64,000 bases of DNA from Sphingobacterium arenae (GTDB taxonomy: Bacteria > Bacteroidota > Bacteroidia > Sphingobacteriales > Sphingobacteriaceae), in NCBI RefSeq assembly GCF_014692505.1, contig NZ_JACNYK010000004.1, positions 310,001 through 374,000 of the forward strand. The letters are read 5' to 3'. The position numbers were made by a program, and so were the translations under genes. The first letter of the stretch is position 1. Each line of letters begins with the position of its first letter. Positions 46,054 through 55,753 of this stretch are shown here, piece after piece. The notes beneath the pieces are model-generated. The model searched no databases. It was not told the DNA's origin and saw only the letters and a program-made list of their open reading frames with translations.

Positions 46054-49000
46054 TTAAAAAGTGATGTTCAGACCTAAGCTATACGTCTTAATATTTGGAT
46101 ATCGATCGCCTGCGCCATTACCCAACTCCGGATCAAACATTTTAAACGGACTAAATGTCAGCAAGTTGTATCCGATAAAGTATATGCGTGCGTTCTCCAC
46201 GCCCCAGCCTCTAAAAGAGTCCTTCGGTATCGTATAGCCAAAGTCCAGCGTCTTCATCCGTAAAAAGCGACCATTTTGAATCCAGTGGCTGCTTGAGGCC
46301 GTGTAGTTCTGGTTAATATCACCATAAGAAAGACGGGGATAGAATGCATCCTGCCGTTGGTTGTCTTCTGTCCAGCGGTCGTGAATATTGTTAAATAAAC
46401 TTCCACGAGCAGATCCAGCACGGAAAGGCATGAAAGTGGTCGAAAGGGAAAATTCAACACGATCTACCCCTTGAAAGAATGCGCCTAAGGAGAATCCCTT
46501 GTAGGCTGCCGTAAACCCAAAGCCATATAACATTTGGGGTACATGATCCAGTCCGATGGCGGTCTGATCATTCGCATCAATTACGCCATCGCCATTAAGA
46601 TCCCTGAATTTTAAGTCGCCCGCCTGTATGATGCCTGCGGTACGTGCAACCGTCGGATCCTCAATCTCTTCCTGCGTATAGAAACCATCCGCAATGTAGC
46701 CAAAGCGCTGAAAAAGACGATGTCCACGTTTTTCCATCCATGGATACGGTTTAGCGGGTTCGTCGTTTTCGATAAGCTTGTTCGAGTTGTACGTAAATGT
46801 ACCTCGGAAGGTAGCGCCCCACTCGCCCCATTGCTTACTGAAGTTGGCGGTGATGTCTATACCTTTGTTTTCTGCGATTCCCAGGTTACCCAGCGGGTTC
46901 GAACGTAAACCTACGGAGGCCGGGACTGATGCGCGGGTCAGGAAAATATTTTCCCTACGACGCTTGAACACATCCACCATCACTTCCAACGCATTATCAA
47001 AGGTTTTAAGTTCAAGACCAATATTGGTATTCTTCTCCGTTTCCCAAGTTACTGTCGAGGCATAATCGCCAATATCTAATCCGCCAATGTTATTGTCTCT
47101 GTTTTGGCCGTAACTGTATCCACCCGTATTGGCTACCGTGGCAATATAGGCAAATCGCCTTCCACTGATATCACCACTACCCACGATACCATACGATGCC
47201 CTAATCTTCAACAACTGAATCACCTGATCCATATTACCCCAGAACTTTTCGTTCGAAGGCACCCATCCCACCGCATACGATGGAAAAATACCATACCTGG
47301 TTTCGGGCGCAAAATTTTCCGATCCGTTATATCCGAAGCTTACTTCCGCGAGGTATTTATCCTGATAAGCATAACTGCCCCTACCCACAATCCCACGGCT
47401 ACGGTATGGAATTGATCCAATCAGATCGCCAGCTGTGGCACTGATCCGGTCTGATTGGTTGTACAAAAATAATCCGTTGACCGAGTGCCCCCCAAAGTCG
47501 CGGCTATAATTGATAGCCGATTCCAGGTAAAATTGTCTTCGTCCGCCGTTATCACGACTAAAATCAAGGTAATCTTTACCGGATCCACCATCTGTCCGTT
47601 CATAGACGAGTTCACCATTCTCATCGCGCGTCTGCGCATAGTACGTATAAGGTATTTTGGATCGATTTAATCGATTTGTATTCTGTGCATCAAAAGAATA
47701 TAGGACACGAGCCGAAAGTCCTTCCGTCACAAAATCCAGTTTCTGTTTGACATGGATGTCCGACATCATTTGATTCTCATAAGTCGTCACGTATCCGCGA
47801 TTGGTCAATAATCCATACGGGTTGCTCAAACCACCACCGGTAGATACAAAAGGTTCTGAACCATCCGGGTATTTTACCGGATATAAGATCGGATATAAGT
47901 TAAAGACCGATGAGAAGATGGTATTTGTCCCTGTACCTGGATAATTTCCGTTCGATATCCAGCCTTTTATCCCCAGATCAACCGTGGTCGTTTTGGTTGC
48001 ATGTACGGTTAAAGCCGAAGTAAAGTTATACCGTTTAAAAGCAATCTCTGAATTATACTGCGATAAGCCGTCGGTTTTAAACAGGCCTTTTTCATCGTAG
48101 TAGCCTGCCGATACATAATAGTTCATGCGCGGTGCACCGCCCCGGATACTGAGGTTGGCCTTGCGGTTGTTCCCAAAACGGTTAAATATTTCCTTAAACC
48201 AGTCTACATCCGGGTAGAGCATCGGATCCTCCTGGGAAAGTGTTTTGCGTATACGGTCTTCCGAGTAGATCGGCGAATTGCCTCTCGTCACGTTAGCCTC
48301 GTTGGCCATCTGCATATAGGTCACGCCATCGACCATATCGGGCACACGCGTAAATTCGGTTATACCCTGATAATAATCTACTTCTATCCGCGGTTTATCC
48401 AGCGCCAGTCCCTTCTTTGTGGTAATCAATATTACCCCATTAGCACCGCGTACACCATATACCGATGTTGAAGAAGCGTCCTTTAGAATATTAAATGATT
48501 CAATATCGTTGGGATCAATGTTACTAAAGCTCCGTTCTACCCCATCAACCAATACAAGCGGACTGGAGTTATTCAAGGTATTGAACCCCCTGATCCATAA
48601 CTGGGCACCATCCAGACCAGGCTCGGCACTACGCTGCATCCCAACCACACCAGATACCCGCCCGGCGAGCACCGTACTGATGTTGGCAACAGGTTGTTTC
48701 AGCTCGGTTACATTTAGGTTTGATTGGGCACCTAAGGTCTGTATTTTTTTCTGTGTACCATACCCCACGACCACTACCTCTTCCAGGTCGTCAGAAGCCT
48801 CTTCAAGCTGTACGTCAATGCGCGTCTTATTTTGCAGCGGCTGTTCGACTTCCTTAAATCCCACAAAAGTAAATCGAACGGCTTTAGCCTCTTCGGGAAT
48901 ACGAAAGTCATATTCGCCGTTTCTATCCGTTTGTGTCGATATGGAAAAATCGGCGATGGAAACCGTAACACCTACCAGAGGTGTACCATCTGGGCCTGTC

Positions 49001-49191
49001 ACCTTACCTGACAGGGTACGTTGTTGCGCCGGAATCCCTATAATATCGCCTTTTGCAGCTGATAAGGGAGAAGTTCCAGCCACGGTCGGACTCAGGTTTA
49101 TAGCCGACAGCAGTAACATCGCACATAGAGGCGTACTGACCTGCATACCCCGTTTGATGCTTCGAATTTTGGTAAATTCCTTTTTCTTCAT
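46054..49191 (-). CDS. SusC family TonB-linked glycan transporter
   Basis: A 1045-residue receptor. After a long signal region (about 1-45) comes a carboxypeptidase-like domain (about 58-135), the signature DDLEEVVVVGYGTQKKIQTL, the plug (LAGRVSGVVGM, SSPLVLVDGVERSF, VYGVRGANGVILITTKKG) and the barrel ending YSLGLNITF. No STN domain, in keeping with control by a hybrid kinase and not by a sigma/anti-sigma pair. It heads the SusC-SusD-GH76-discoidin-GH105 series. Confidence 0.95.
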   Translation of the reverse strand: MKKKEFTKIRSIKRGMQVSTPLCAMLLLSAINLSPTVAGTSPLSAAKGDIIGIPAQQRTLSGKVTGPDGTPLVGVTVSIADFSISTQTDRNGEYDFRIPEEAKAVRFTFVGFKEVEQPLQNKTRIDVQLEEASDDLEEVVVVGYGTQKKIQTLGAQSNLNVTELKQPVANISTVLAGRVSGVVGMQRSAEPGLDGAQLWIRGFNTLNNSSPLVLVDGVERSFSNIDPNDIESFNILKDASSTSVYGVRGANGVILITTKKGLALDKPRIEVDYYQGITEFTRVPDMVDGVTYMQMANEANVTRGNSPIYSEDRIRKTLSQEDPMLYPDVDWFKEIFNRFGNNRKANLSIRGGAPRMNYYVSAGYYDEKGLFKTDGLSQYNSEIAFKRYNFTSALTVHATKTTTVDLGIKGWISNGNYPGTGTNTIFSSVFNLYPILYPVKYPDGSEPFVSTGGGLSNPYGLLTNRGYVTTYENQMMSDIHVKQKLDFVTEGLSARVLYSFDAQNTNRLNRSKIPYTYYAQTRDENGELVYERTDGGSGKDYLDFSRDNGGRRQFYLESAINYSRDFGGHSVNGLFLYNQSDRISATAGDLIGSIPYRSRGIVGRGSYAYQDKYLAEVSFGYNGSENFAPETRYGIFPSYAVGWVPSNEKFWGNMDQVIQLLKIRASYGIVGSGDISGRRFAYIATVANTGGYSYGQNRDNNIGGLDIGDYASTVTWETEKNTNIGLELKTFDNALEVMVDVFKRRRENIFLTRASVPASVGLRSNPLGNLGIAENKGIDITANFSKQWGEWGATFRGTFTYNSNKLIENDEPAKPYPWMEKRGHRLFQRFGYIADGFYTQEEIEDPTVARTAGIIQAGDLKFRDLNGDGVIDANDQTAIGLDHVPQMLYGFGFTAAYKGFSLGAFFQGVDRVEFSLSTTFMPFRAGSARGSLFNNIHDRWTEDNQRQDAFYPRLSYGDINQNYTASSSHWIQNGRFLRMKTLDFGYTIPKDSFRGWGVENARIYFIGYNLLTFSPFKMFDPELGNGAGDRYPNIKTYSLGLNITF

Positions 49192-49342
49192 TGCTTATAG
49201 TTTATTCGTTAATTGGTAATTATTCTCCTGTATGTAACAGGTTTACATCGAACAGCACTAACTTGCTGATCATAAATAGCGTTATCATAATTTTCTTTGT
49301 GATTACATATTTTTAGTTTTATAGGGTTATAATTTGTTTAAT

Positions 49343-51304
49343 CTACTCGGTTAAGGGTTCTATAACGGCAGCAAAGCCACCGCTTTTAGCCAGCTTTATT
49401 TCGATCGATGAATGGGCAGTCACCTCAGCCACTTCTTTTCTATAATCCATTGCCTGTTCAACTGCATTAATCCCGTCTTTGAAGCTGGTCATCTTATATG
49501 TTTTCCCAGCAGTCAGGAAAGTAAGTTTTTGTTGAAAATTACGCCAGTCCTCTTCACTGTTTGTCATGCCACCGATATACCACTTCTCCCCTTTACGCTT
49601 TGCGACGATAACATATTCGCCTACTTTCGCATTCAATGCAATCGTCTCGTCCCAAGTTGTAGGTACATTGGTGATGAAATCCGTACATTCCTCGTTACGA
49701 TAATACTGCGTAGGATTATCAGCTAGCATTTGTATCCCGCTTTCGAAAATTACAAACAGGCTCATTTGATATGCGCGGGTGCCGATGCTTGCCGAGTTCG
49801 GCCGCTCACTTCTATATACATTGGGCTGCATACTGATCATGGCGCCTGGCGTATAATCCATTGGGCCGACCGCATTACGAATGAAAGGCAAGTACACACT
49901 ATTGTCGGGATAACAGCCTCCCATTTGCTCCATACCACGCACCCCTTCGTAAGAGATGACATTGGGGTATTTATATTCCAGTCCCGCAGGCTTAAAGGAG
50001 CCGTGGAAATCTACCAGCAGGTTGTGTTTGGCCGCTTCTTTCGCGATACGCTCGTAATAGTTAACCATCCATTGATCGCTCCGGTCCATAAAATCGATTT
50101 TTACGCCCTTCACACCCCATGAAGCAAAGTGTTCAAACAGGCCCAGGTTCTTCTCAACGGTCAACCAAGTTAACCACAGAAATACACCCACATTTCTTTC
50201 CTTACCATATTTGATGATCTCATGTACATCTACATCTGGATTCGGCGTATAGGGATCTCTTGTGCTTTTCGCCCATCCTTCGTCCATGATAATGTACTGC
50301 ATACCAAATTTATGCGCGAAATCGATAAAATATTTATACGTATCCAAATTATAACCCGATACGAAGTCCACATCCGGCCCGTAAGGTTTTGCGCCGTTCC
50401 ACCATTCCCAGCTAGCCTGGCCCGGTTTAATCCATGAAGCGTCAGCAAGTGCATTTTTCGTCGCTAACCTATACGTCATGGTGTTGGTAAGTATCTCGGT
50501 GTCCTGCTTCGAGACTACAAAGTAACGCCATGGGAAGCTGCGCTGGCCCGTCGTTCTTGCAATGTAATCCGCTTCTGCCAGGATCTTCACGCTACGATCG
50601 CCATCCTCGCCGAACCTCACCGGTACTTTAGGAAAAGTCGCGGTGATTCCATTCCCCCCGCTGCCTTTCACAAACATGCAGGGATAATCACGGAGATCTG
50701 ATTCTGAAACCAATATTTTATACGGCTTCTTTGTGTCGATAAGCATAGGGAGCACGGCCATCTTGCCATTAGGTTTCCATTCCGTGCTATTGATGTGCGT
50801 ATAGATTTCTTCGTAGGCTGTTTTGAAACCACCTGGTTGCTGTACATGTAATAGATTTTCGGATGTGAAGTTGATATTCATCTCCTCCGATACGACATTG
50901 ATGCTGTCCCTAATATCGGTCATGATCCGATAAGCAATACCATCGTCGTAAGCGCGGAACTCGACGGCATACTGATCCTTAAAACGAAGTACAAGTTGAT
51001 TATATACGTTATCAATAGTAGAAAACTTTAACGGAACGATAGGCTTCAATTGCTCTTTGATCTGTTGCTCCTTTTTACCTATTAATTTTGGTCTATCTCC
51101 GAGTACCCTATTATCGAGCTCTAGCCGGAGCGAGTTGTCACGCAACAGGGTATCGTTCTTACATAGTACAGAATAATAAATCTTATCCGTCAGTTTAATC
51201 TCCGTGGTCATATCACCATTAGGAGAGGTCAGTTTAATCCCTTTCTGCGCGTTTGCGGTCGTCATGGTCGCAACTAGCAGGAATACACTAGCAATCTTCT
51301 TCAT
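49343..51304 (-). CDS. Glycoside hydrolase family 97
   Basis: A 653-residue exported enzyme (signal peptide ending TMTTANAQ). The N-terminal beta-sandwich (about 25-280) and catalytic barrel (about 290-560) show the GH97 texts ASWEWWNGAKPYGPDVDF, YIIMDEGWAKS, WGVKGVKIDFMDRSDQWM and VISYEGVRGMEQ. The Asp of KIDFMD is where retaining GH97 alpha-galactosidase-type members carry their nucleophile, whereas SusB-type inverting alpha-glucosidases, as I recall, lack it; so a retaining alpha-galactosidase-like activity is the better guess. It lies 151 bp upstream of SusC on the same strand and nearest to the regulator. Confidence 0.9.
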   Translation of the reverse strand: MKKIASVFLLVATMTTANAQKGIKLTSPNGDMTTEIKLTDKIYYSVLCKNDTLLRDNSLRLELDNRVLGDRPKLIGKKEQQIKEQLKPIVPLKFSTIDNVYNQLVLRFKDQYAVEFRAYDDGIAYRIMTDIRDSINVVSEEMNINFTSENLLHVQQPGGFKTAYEEIYTHINSTEWKPNGKMAVLPMLIDTKKPYKILVSESDLRDYPCMFVKGSGGNGITATFPKVPVRFGEDGDRSVKILAEADYIARTTGQRSFPWRYFVVSKQDTEILTNTMTYRLATKNALADASWIKPGQASWEWWNGAKPYGPDVDFVSGYNLDTYKYFIDFAHKFGMQYIIMDEGWAKSTRDPYTPNPDVDVHEIIKYGKERNVGVFLWLTWLTVEKNLGLFEHFASWGVKGVKIDFMDRSDQWMVNYYERIAKEAAKHNLLVDFHGSFKPAGLEYKYPNVISYEGVRGMEQMGGCYPDNSVYLPFIRNAVGPMDYTPGAMISMQPNVYRSERPNSASIGTRAYQMSLFVIFESGIQMLADNPTQYYRNEECTDFITNVPTTWDETIALNAKVGEYVIVAKRKGEKWYIGGMTNSEEDWRNFQQKLTFLTAGKTYKMTSFKDGINAVEQAMDYRKEVAEVTAHSSIEIKLAKSGGFAAVIEPLTE

Positions 51305-51474
51305 TAAGTTATTATTTTCTATTTTAAAATGTTTTCGTTCAATGTGTATTCATCGGCTTATCTTTCCTAGCGGTGCGTATCGCTATCGCTCGGAAAGATA
51401 TATTTGCGCTTCGTACGTAAATAGTTAAGGGCAGATCAATTGGTATCCTATTTAACTACAGATTTATAACTTCA

Positions 51475-51482
51475 CAAAAGTA
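51475..51482 (-). promoter_or_regulatory. Promoter -7 box upstream of GH97 (TACTTTTG)
   Basis: Minus-strand TAnnTTTG match, giving a leader of about 160 nt before the GH97 start. No exact -33 TTTG. Confidence 0.45.
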
Positions 51483-51517
51483 ATCGTCGGCTATCGAAAC
51501 GCAGGCCCTATTTATGC

Positions 51518-51564
51518 CAAAAAGGTACACTGAATAACCAGATGCAAAATAGTATACCTTTTTG
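51518..51564. promoter_or_regulatory. Long inverted repeat, likely HTCS operator
   Basis: CAAAAAGGTACACT (51518-51531) and AGTATACCTTTTTG (51551-51564) are inverted copies with 13 of 14 bases matching and 19 bp between them. They lie in the 358-bp gap between the GH97 gene (-) and the hybrid kinase gene (+), upstream of both. The most likely reader is the AraC-type domain of the kinase at 51663. Nothing else clear was seen in this gap. Confidence 0.65.
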
Positions 51565-51662
51565 ACGGAATAAGACACCATTCCCTTCCGTGTCATCTAT
51601 CATCGCATCGGTGAAAGTTGTATCTTTAGGGTAACACATATAAACCGCTACGAGTTATTATA

Positions 51663-54600
51663 ATGAAGATTATTGGTCAATTAAGATACTTTTCGATTTC
51701 GCTTATTTTCCTACTGGTAGGGTCGGCTGCTGTCGCACAGCAGCAGAATAGACCGAACATTTATCTACCCAATAATGCGGTATTATATACCTATCAGGAT
51801 CATCTGGGATATATGTGGTTCGGTACCTATGATGGTTTATCGTTCTATAATGGTACAGAAATTATTACGTATAGGCATGAGCCGTCCAATCCGCTGTCTT
51901 TGTGTAGCAATATCATCTATAAGATTACCGCGGCCGACAAAGATCACATCTGGATTTCCACGACGATGGGACTAAATAAACTATCCTTGTTAACCCGCAA
52001 AATAACAGCTTCTTATCCCGCATTATCTAAACTTGTACATATTGAATCAGACGCTGGTGGCGACACCTGGATGATACCAAGTGATCAACTATTACTTCAC
52101 TATAAATCAGGAGATGGCAGCGTCGATAGCATCATACTCGCTAATAAAGACCTGAGTTTACTCAATATCAATAGATTATTTATCGTCGACTCTGCCCTAT
52201 TGATATTAAAAACCGATGGCCATCTACTTTCCAAAAATATCGCAGAGATCAGAGGAAAGAAAAAAATTAGTGGTCAGGAAGTACAAATACACAAGCGCCG
52301 AATTGCGAAAGCATGCCTATCCGGTAACGATCTTTACTTCGTAGACGACCAATTTGATGTGTTTCAGTACGATTTGCTCACCTCCCGCACACATCATCTG
52401 AATAATATCAAATCCCTGATCCATGACGATTATGGCTTTATTGCACAAATTGAATACTATGATAAATCCGTTTATGTCGCGTTAAAAAACTCTGGCGTAT
52501 TGAAGGTTGGCCGCGGCAATGGAGATCAAAGTGTCTGGATACGGCCGGGCGTTTCGGTTTTCTGTCTTCTTACAGATCGGTATCAGGACCTCTTATGGAT
52601 TGGTACAGATGGGCAGGGTGTACAGCAGCACAGTGCTTCGGCGCCGTTATTCGGACAATTGAACTTATCCATCACCAACATTACCAACAAACCCGTCAGA
52701 GCCATATTAACGGATTCACTTGGCAATATATGGGTCGGCACCAATGGGGACGGCTTGATACAGTTTAAATACACGCATGCAAGCAATAGTACGACCGTAG
52801 GCGAACAGCCTGTTGCCCGCTTTAACAAACGCGAGGGTCTGCTATCATCGCAGATCTTCGGTATGGCCAAAAGTAAGTACCACGATCTGTTTTGGATCGG
52901 GACCGAGAGGGGCTTATTTTACTACAGTTACCGAGACCGTACCATACGGGAGGCCGTACTTCCCAACAGTAAGCGGTTATTGGAGAGCATACACACTATA
53001 TTGGAGACCAGTGATCGGAAATTATGGCTCACCTCTACCCGTTTCGGTCTGGTCGAAGTAGACATAACGGAGGTCGGCGGCGAAATACAGGTTCGATCAG
53101 CCCAAAATCACCTCCTTCGAGGAGCAAGCTTTGCCGGAAACGAAATCCAGTCCATGGTATACGGCGATCCGTCGAAGCTTGTTGTTGGCCTGCGAGGTGG
53201 CCAAGGCGTCGCCGAATTCGACATGGATACACATACGTACAATTTCTTACCGGTTATTGACCCCCAAAATGGCCTGGCCATCACCGATGTGTTAACCGTG
53301 TGGCGCGACCCAAACCATTCGTATTACCTGGGATCAAGCTCCGGAATGACAGCATTTAATCTGCATCGTGCTGCCGTTTCAGATATTAAGCATTACAATA
53401 AGAAAAATGGTCTTGTAAATGATATGATACACGGTATACTTGGCGATGAGATGGGGTATTTATGGCTAAGTTCTAGCAGAGGTTTAATCAAGTACAACCC
53501 GCATAATGAGCTGTTTCATAATTATATCGCCCCTACACTCGAAATTAATGAATTCTCGGATGATGCCTATTGGAAATGCCCGTACACCGGCACGTTATAC
53601 TTTGGCGCTGTAAATGGCTTTACATGGGTAAACCCCAAGCAGTTGCTGCAGCAGGAATCTGCCCATCCTAGTAAATTTCAATTCTTTGATATCAAGATTA
53701 AAGGCGAAAGCCATCCGCTGTCTGCCTTTGCACGCAGCGCAGGCAAGGGCATTGAAATCCCGGCTTCCGTTCCCTCCTTTAGCCTTTCATTCACCGTGCT
53801 CGACTACTTGAATAAAGACTATGCATATAGTTATATATTAGATAATTATCACGACGATTGGATCGCTATCACCAACAGCAATCAGATCGATTTCACGAAT
53901 TTACCAGCTGGCCGGTACACATTAAAAGTACGTTACAAAAATGATGTTACCCCGGGCAGCGAACGCATTGAAAGCCTGTTTATCGTTAAGTTGCCCCCTT
54001 GGTATCTGTCGACCAGTGCCATTATTATATATATTATTTTACTTGCAGCCATAGGTCTCTATCTTTATACGCTTTCAAGGCGCATCGCATTAAAAAAGCG
54101 AGAAAAGGCACAGCGGGAGATGGAGAAGAATCAACGCAAAGAACTCTTAGAGTCGAAGCTCGCATTTTTCACCAATATGACGCATGAGTTTTATACGCCC
54201 CTAACACTCATCAAGGGGATCTGCGAAGTCCTGAAAGGAGGCGTTCCGCGTTCCGAATCAGCATACCAGGAGCATCTGAACACACTGACATCGAATACTG
54301 TTGCGTTGGAGGGTTTGATTCGGGAATTGCTGGATATACACGACCCTGAAAAGGCAACCCCTACCTATCACATCCAAAAAGATGTACAACTTACGCCTTT
54401 AGCGATGCAATACCTCAAGTCCTTTCGTTTAATTGCTGAAAAAGCCCATATAAACTATGTCGAGTCTATTGAGCCAGATCTCATATGGAATACAGATACC
54501 GCCTTCTTCCAGCGGATACTAAATAATTTGGTCTCGAATGCTTTTAAATATGTAGGTGAAAACGGTACCGTCAGCATTGATCTCAACCGAAAAGGGGATA

Positions 54601-55673
54601 TATTGGAGCTATCCGTGTACAACAGCGGTAAAGGAATTGCAGCGTCTGAGCTTTCGAACATCTTCGAGCCTTATCACATTCTCGACAACGACGACGCCAA
54701 CGGGTATATGCAATTAACAGGTCGCACCGGTTTAGGCTTGTCTATCTGCCGTTCGATGGTCGAGCTATTGGAAGGCCACATTGTCGTGGAAAGCGAGGTC
54801 GATCAGTACACCCTTTTCCGCGTAGTACTTCCCTATATCGCAGTAGCGGATGCCGAAGACACAATCCCAAGTGAACAGCCAAACACCACGCGGATCGTAA
54901 GCGCAGAAAAAGTACATCCAACCCTTTTGCTGGTAGACGACAATCCGGATATTATATCCATGATATCCAGTTATCTGGCTACTGAGTTTGCTATTCTAAC
55001 TGCCCACGGTGCACAGCAGGCCCTTGAGATACTAGCTGCAGAAAGTGTGTCATTGATCGTCACGGATATTATGATGCCGGATAAAGACGGCATACAGCTC
55101 ATTGAAGAAATAAGGAATACAAAGTCTTATAAACATATTCCCATTATTGTTTTATCCGCTAAGACCACGGAGAAGCAACAAGAGGCTGGTATACAATCGG
55201 GTGCAGATGTTTACTTAACCAAGCCCTTTTCGCTCTCCTTGTTGCGCTCGCACATCGATCGGCTAGTCAAAAAGAACGAAGTCATGCGTGATTATTTCCA
55301 CTCTCCCGAAAGCGCATATGAGACCACCATGAACAATATCGTGCACCGCGATGATAAGAAACTCATATCAACACTTATTGCGATTATAGATGAACACATT
55401 GAAAATCCGGCACTGAGTCCGGGATTTATTGCTGAAATAATGAATACAAGCCCGCGCAGTCTATATCGAAAAGTGAAAAATATTACTTCACTATCCTTGA
55501 TGGATTTTATTAAAGACTATAGGTTCCTAACGGCCGAACGGCTGTTGGTATCTACCAACCTATCGGTACAAGAAATTATGTATAAGAGCGGCATGTCTAA
55601 CAAGTCTTATTTCTACCGTGAATTCGTGAAACGAAATAAGGTTACACCTAAGGAATTCAGAAAATTGCGTTAA
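51663..55673 (+). CDS. Hybrid two-component system sensor kinase/response regulator (HTCS)
   Basis: A 1336-residue regulator: signal peptide (about 1-25, ending AAVAQ), two-bladed propeller periplasmic sensor (about 30-690, YQDHLGYMWFGTYDGLSFYN and similar repeats), Y_Y_Y domain (about 715-775), membrane segment (about 780-800, STSAIIIYIILLAAIGLYLY), HisKA with His841 (THEFYTPL), HATPase_c (YNSGKGI, GLGLSI), receiver with Asp1135 (VTDIMMPDKDG) and AraC-type domain (VQEIMYKSGMSNKSYFYREF). Divergent from the GH97-SusCD locus, it is almost certainly the activator of that locus, sensing an oligosaccharide made from the glycan. Confidence 0.94.
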   Translation: MKIIGQLRYFSISLIFLLVGSAAVAQQQNRPNIYLPNNAVLYTYQDHLGYMWFGTYDGLSFYNGTEIITYRHEPSNPLSLCSNIIYKITAADKDHIWISTTMGLNKLSLLTRKITASYPALSKLVHIESDAGGDTWMIPSDQLLLHYKSGDGSVDSIILANKDLSLLNINRLFIVDSALLILKTDGHLLSKNIAEIRGKKKISGQEVQIHKRRIAKACLSGNDLYFVDDQFDVFQYDLLTSRTHHLNNIKSLIHDDYGFIAQIEYYDKSVYVALKNSGVLKVGRGNGDQSVWIRPGVSVFCLLTDRYQDLLWIGTDGQGVQQHSASAPLFGQLNLSITNITNKPVRAILTDSLGNIWVGTNGDGLIQFKYTHASNSTTVGEQPVARFNKREGLLSSQIFGMAKSKYHDLFWIGTERGLFYYSYRDRTIREAVLPNSKRLLESIHTILETSDRKLWLTSTRFGLVEVDITEVGGEIQVRSAQNHLLRGASFAGNEIQSMVYGDPSKLVVGLRGGQGVAEFDMDTHTYNFLPVIDPQNGLAITDVLTVWRDPNHSYYLGSSSGMTAFNLHRAAVSDIKHYNKKNGLVNDMIHGILGDEMGYLWLSSSRGLIKYNPHNELFHNYIAPTLEINEFSDDAYWKCPYTGTLYFGAVNGFTWVNPKQLLQQESAHPSKFQFFDIKIKGESHPLSAFARSAGKGIEIPASVPSFSLSFTVLDYLNKDYAYSYILDNYHDDWIAITNSNQIDFTNLPAGRYTLKVRYKNDVTPGSERIESLFIVKLPPWYLSTSAIIIYIILLAAIGLYLYTLSRRIALKKREKAQREMEKNQRKELLESKLAFFTNMTHEFYTPLTLIKGICEVLKGGVPRSESAYQEHLNTLTSNTVALEGLIRELLDIHDPEKATPTYHIQKDVQLTPLAMQYLKSFRLIAEKAHINYVESIEPDLIWNTDTAFFQRILNNLVSNAFKYVGENGTVSIDLNRKGDILELSVYNSGKGIAASELSNIFEPYHILDNDDANGYMQLTGRTGLGLSICRSMVELLEGHIVVESEVDQYTLFRVVLPYIAVADAEDTIPSEQPNTTRIVSAEKVHPTLLLVDDNPDIISMISSYLATEFAILTAHGAQQALEILAAESVSLIVTDIMMPDKDGIQLIEEIRNTKSYKHIPIIVLSAKTTEKQQEAGIQSGADVYLTKPFSLSLLRSHIDRLVKKNEVMRDYFHSPESAYETTMNNIVHRDDKKLISTLIAIIDEHIENPALSPGFIAEIMNTSPRSLYRKVKNITSLSLMDFIKDYRFLTAERLLVSTNLSVQEIMYKSGMSNKSYFYREFVKRNKVTPKEFRKLR

Positions 55674-55718
55674 CTGATACGATGTTCGCATTTAATTTCA
55701 TTTATACTTGAAAAAAAG

Positions 55719-55726
55719 TATATTTG
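55719..55726 (+). promoter_or_regulatory. Promoter -7 box (TATATTTG)
   Basis: TAnnTTTG match 27 bp before the ATG at 55754. The alternative ATG at 55724 lies inside it and is rejected. Confidence 0.5.
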
Positions 55727-55753
55727 GCACGCAACTCGCAAAAACAATCCTTT

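Noticed and set aside
48419..49219. 266-codon open frame on the plus strand over the start of SusC
   Set aside because: Ser/Thr/Pro-rich shadow of the SusC plug region; no independent support.
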